A stretch of 64,000 nt of DNA from Rhinopomastus cyanomelas (lineage: Eukaryota; Chordata; Aves; Bucerotiformes; Rhinopomastidae), in NCBI GenBank assembly GCA_013400115.1, contig VXBP01002793.1, positions 40,001 to 104,000 on the forward strand, read 5' to 3'. The position numbers were made by a program, and so were the translations under genes. A model generated the notes under the pieces. It searched no databases. It was not told the DNA's origin and saw only the letters and a list, made by a program, of their open reading frames with translations. Below, in pieces: positions 59,738 through 64,000 of this stretch (the stretch's first letter is position 1; the number at the start of each line of letters is the position of its first letter).

Positions 59738-62700
59738 GTCATATTTTCATAAAAGCATTAGGTTGCCAACATGAATAAACAATGACTAACTACATAGCTT
59801 TCTTGCTGTAACTTTACTCCATCAAAGATTCATTCCCTTCTCTTACAGTTGTTTTACAGGCCATGTCTACAAGTTCAAGATCTGTGCTTCTTGTGCTTGT
59901 TGTTTATGCCACATGTTAAAGATCTGCATGTGAAGTGTTCTCTTTCAGCATCTTTTTTATATGTACAGTATGTCTATTTATATAAGGATTGCCAATTAAA
60001 TAAATACAACCATAAACTAATATTTTACAAAAAATTAATATTCCCAGGAGTGGGAAGCTGCTATTGGGTATCCAAAATCCATTATTCTCTTTTGGAGTTT
60101 ATTACCTTGGCAAGCAGGAGTGCTACAAGAAGAGGCACTAAATTACAGGGCTATTTTAAAATATGGTTCTTTTTTGGCCTCACTGTATGCTCAAATGTAA
60201 GTTTTTATTTGTTAAAATATGATAACAATTGAAAAATCTAGAATGAATGCTTTTTTATATTTCGATCTAATTCCAATCAATGTGTCTGGACACGTAATTT
60301 GATAAAGCTGCAGTTTGAGTTTGAACTTTGTATTCTAGGCATTTTTAGTTTAGAAACATTAAATTAATTTTAATACTCGGCAGTTAAAAACTACCACCAT
60401 TCTATGCTGGTAGCAATATATGAAGGAACAAGCAACACAATCACCTCAGAGGAAATGCTGCTTTCCCCTCAGTTTGACCCTTGCTAGCACGCATGAATCA
60501 AATCAAGAGCTTGAAGGTTTTGCAGATTTTCAATAAGAAAGCAGATATGGCTAGAAAAACTCTTTGTTGTTTATGGAAAGTCTGATAAACATGTGGTCAA
60601 CACCTGGATATTAAAGGGATTCTATTCCTTGCTCAATAAAATACAATAGCCACATTCTAAGGCATTCAGACAATAAAACAAGATGATAGCAACAAAATGA
60701 ACTGCCACGTGTCATTTTCTTCACCTCTTTGATATTATTTAATAACAATGCATAAACTTTTAAAAACAAAAGAGTAAAGTAACAGGTTAAAAAGAAAAAT
60801 CCCCCTAAAGTGTGCATTAAAACATGGGAGCGCATGTACCATGAGGCATGTGTTTTTCTAATAAACATTTTGTACTGTGAAAAATCATGTTGGTGGATGC
60901 TTTTCTATATGACAGTGTTTTGCATCTTGGAAATGCCTGATTAAACTGCTGTATGTGAATGATACAACATTCACTCTTACTGGAGTTTCTTTATATTCGT
61001 CTGACCTCTGCAGGGTTAATGAGAGAAAATTCTGTCCTTTGAGCATAAAATATGACTGTTTAGTACAGGCAAATATATGCACAAGAAATTGCAATAAATT
61101 AGGATTGAATTCTTGCTAGCTTTTCTGCCAGTATACATTAGAAGAAAGGCAAAAGGCATCTCCATGCTAACAGAGCTCTCTGTAATCAGGAGACGCATTG
61201 GTATAACAGCTCTTTTGCAGTCACCGAACCGTTGTCCCTATTCAGCTTATGGAGTGAAATGGAATTATGATCTTTCTTTTTTTCTCTAAAGTGCATAGCA
61301 AACACGACACTGCCACAGAGCCAACTGCTTTGGGGAATGAAATACTCTCCCTTAAGGACGCGAAAGGAGACTAGCTCCGTTTTAGATATCTAACTTTCAA
61401 TGTTCTGGGGATGGGCAAGATGAATCCCATTCGAGAACTCAGGACTATTGAGCTTTCTTCCCACTTAACTTGAGTGAATGCAAAGCATTCACCAGTCCAT
61501 GCTCCAACCAGCCAAATCTAGGAACTTGCAGGAATACATTGCCCCTTTCCTGCAGAAATTTTTCTGTGGGAAATAAGAAAAGGATGGTCAAAGGCTGGCC
61601 TACACTCCATATTGATATTTAACCCTTTCCTAAACAGATTACCCTAGCAAACTTTCCTGGAGTTGCAGTACAGAGGACGTTGTATCTACAGATGTGATCT
61701 GACGTTCCAGTGAATAGCAGTAGTTTTAAGAGTTCATATCTAAAAGGAATGCAAGAGGCAAATCTCCAGTTTCACATAAAACAAAAAAAGCAGAATTTTA
61801 TATTTCAGGTAGTATATTGCTTCTGGATCTCATACAGTATTTATTGCTGATCAGGAAATTAGACATACAATTAAATATGAGATTCAGGTAAGTTAAATTC
61901 ATTTCGGTGACTTGCTGCCAATTGTTCCTAGAAAAACTTATAAAGAAGTAACGACTGATTTACAGATTATAATGAGAAATTCAGTGGCCTCCTGTTCTAG
62001 TACACCATTTACACAGTAATTAATACTTTCACTCAGTTAAAAATATTGCACATTTATACAAAACAAAACCTGAATAAGAAAATTAAGGGGTTTTTTGTTC
62101 CATCCTATGGCAACACACTTCTAGAGAGAATGTATATATTTCAGCTGGAGTTTTCCCTGTGCATTTACACTCTGTTCTACTGTAACTGCGGGCTATCTAC
62201 CTCATGATAAAGTTTTACTAGAGTGCATTTTTGTTTCAGGTAGAACTTCAAAACATCTAATTAAACAAAACAAAAGCAGAGAAAGATAATGCCCATCTGC
62301 TAAGGCAACCTTACATAGGAGCAGTGAAGCAGCTTAGTGGTGCCTCATAGTGCATTTGCATCACACTATGAAATCTTGTGGCCTGTGTGCTCTGACTACA
62401 GGGACAAAAGAACTCAGAGAGTTAGACCTTTATATGTTCCATTGTTTATTTGAAACTTATAAATCTGAAGCACTGGCTAACTTGAAAAAGCTGTAATATG
62501 GAGAAACACAAAGAGCATAAATTTTCTTCTCTGCTGTTAACAGCTATCATTCATTTTTACTGTATAGATCAGGCTGCCAAGTAACATGTCTTTGTGAGTA
62601 GAATATTTGAATTAAGGAGCTTTCAACGAAGAAACTATACAGTTGCCAAAGGAACAATGATTTTTATTTCATGTTTAAAGAGGGGTTTACAGACTGAAGC

Positions 62701-63220
62701 AAACTTGGAAAAGAAAAACCTTTAATAGTAAAAAGATGTGCCCATCTTTTAGGAAAGAATCTATGTAGCTTTTAAGGGTTATGGTTTTAGATGTTCTCTA
62801 TGTAGAAGGGTCAAAAACTCCTTGCATTTGAAAACTTCACCCTTTTTCTCAGATTTTGTGGTTTACTCTGGTTACAGACATAAGTAAATTCATGTCATTA
62901 TACTATTTATATAGGACATTATATGAAGCAATAAAATGCACGGAAAGAAAGAAAAATGGTGGCATTTGTCCACTCTATGTGTTAAAATGTTGGGAAACTG
63001 TTCTGAAAATTATGATTTCATGAAAAATTAGAAAAATTTGAATAAAGTAATTTTTGTAGTTCTTTCATTTGTGTTCTCACTTTTGAGATTTATAAATACA
63101 TAAGGTGACAAAGTCAATCCTTTCACACCAATTTTATATCCTAGAAACTGTATTTTTAAAAAGAAAGATGGCATACACTCATTCAATTGCAGGATTTGGT
63201 GCCAGGATTGAATCACAGAA
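59738..63220. other. unique AT-rich non-coding DNA
   Basis: About 3.5 kb without recognised repeat or gene. A 127-codon open frame at 59849-60232 on the plus strand is rich in Phe, Tyr, Leu and Cys, as expected from AT-rich DNA, and matches nothing I know. Confidence 0.4.
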
Positions 63221-64000
63221 CATTAGGGATTGGAGGGGAACTGGAAAGATCATCTAACTCCAATCCCTCTGCTGCAGCAGGATCACCTAGATAAAGTCAC
63301 ACGGGAACATGTCCAGGCAGGTTTTAAAGGTCTCCAGAGAAGGAAATTCCACAACCTCTCTGCGCAGCCTGTTCCAGTGCTCCATCATCCTCACATTGAA
63401 GAAATTCCTTCTGATATTCATATGGAACCTCCTATGTTCCAGTTTGCACCCATTGCCCCTTGACCTATCACCGGATCACATTGAGAAGACCCTGGTTCCA
63501 CCATTCTGACACCCACCATTTCCATATTTAAAAACATCAGTGAGGTCACCCCTCAGTGTCCACTTCTCCAAAGTAAAGAGGCCCAACTTCCTCAGCCTTT
63601 CCTCATCAGGAAGATGTTCCACACTCTTCATCATCTGTGTGGCTCTGTGCTGGAGTCTCTCCAGCAGTTATGTGTCCTTCTTGAGCTCAGGGACAATATA
63701 CGAGACGCAGTCTCACCAGGGTAGAGTAAAAGGGGAGAAGAACCACTCTCCATCTACTAACCCCCCCACTTCTGATCCACCCCAGGATGCTGTTGGCCTT
63801 CTTGGCCATAAGGGCACATTACTCCCTCATGGTCGTCCTGCTGTCCACTAGGACCCCCAGGTTCCTTTCTCCTACGCTGCTCTCCAACAGTTCAGTCCCC
63901 AGCCTATACTGGTACCTAGAGTTGTTCTTGCCCAGATGTAAGACTCTACACTTATCCTTGTTATACTTCATTAGATTTCTCCCTGCCCAGCTGTCTAGCC
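63221..64000 (-). mobile_element. CR1 LINE, continues beyond the window
   Basis: A minus-strand copy whose 3' end lies at left (AATCACAGAACATTAGGGATTGG). It runs through the 3' untranslated part and then the reverse-transcriptase gene up to the window edge, near the segment encoding LDRLxxWAxxNLMxxNKxKC. Its 5' end is outside. It is more diverged than the 12 kb copy. Confidence 0.96.
63310..64000 (-). pseudogene. CR1 reverse transcriptase, decayed, partial
   Basis: The coding direction is right to left. Close to the window edge the frame encodes the CRVLHLGxN segment and then the DLGVLVD segment. In the next block the usual glutamine codon in SQQCA has become a stop (TAA on the minus strand at 63819-63821). 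Further small insertions and deletions break the frame downstream, for example in the G run near 63763-63769 and in a shortened stretch around 63690. The catalytic FADD block would lie outside the window. Confidence 0.85.

Noticed and set aside
59155..59778. Lys/Glu/Arg-rich frame of about 207 codons
   Set aside because: It is a translation of the purine microsatellite and of 364 unknown bases.

Overview
This is a stretch of vertebrate nuclear DNA, almost certainly from a bird. At least sixteen pieces of CR1 LINE retrotransposon are present, most ending in the CR1 3' tail of repeated ATTCTATG-like octamers. CR1 is the dominant interspersed repeat of birds. No other abundant repeat class, and no Alu, B1 or L1 type element, was seen. 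Several CR1 copies still have long open reverse-transcriptase frames, and two kinds of 3' end occur (one ends like TTCCAATCCCTAATGATTC, the other like TTCCAACCTG...). Old insertions therefore lie beside younger ones. The exact species cannot be read from this; a non-songbird lineage with prolonged CR1 activity is only a guess.

No host protein-coding gene, tRNA, rRNA or known small RNA could be supported. The window looks like intergenic or intronic DNA of gene-desert type.

Layout. 1-845: AT-rich, with a perfect POU octamer site. About 846-1340: a strong CpG island, the best candidate for a promoter or first exon in the window. 1.3-11.9 kb: mostly unique DNA with old CR1 3' ends at 5.7, 6.9, 8.3 and 11.1 kb. 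11.96-16.19 kb: two large 5'-truncated CR1 copies facing each other head to head across about 1.6 kb of unique DNA; these carry the best preserved reverse-transcriptase frames. 16.2-29.5 kb: mainly unique, with two MIR-like SINE relics, a G-quadruplex repeat ending at a one-base gap, and three CR1 remnants. 29.6-41.1 kb: no CR1 seen, but two inverted ancient repeats and a small palindrome-bearing duplication. 41.1-50.6 kb: CR1 fragments again, including one with an internal deletion that keeps the frame and two CR1 3' ends placed one after the other. 50.6-63.2 kb: a second CR1-free block, AT-rich, containing a diverged tandem duplication at 57.2-57.96 kb and a purine-only compound microsatellite interrupted by a 364-base gap. 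63.2 kb to the end: a CR1 copy on the minus strand that runs off the window.

The genes do not work together in any pathway here. The only coding capacity recognised is decayed CR1 reverse transcriptase. I did not find a convincing new biological system. The best leads are the diverged duplication at 57 kb, the CpG island with flanking sites, the two CR1-free blocks, and assembly gaps that sit in repeats.
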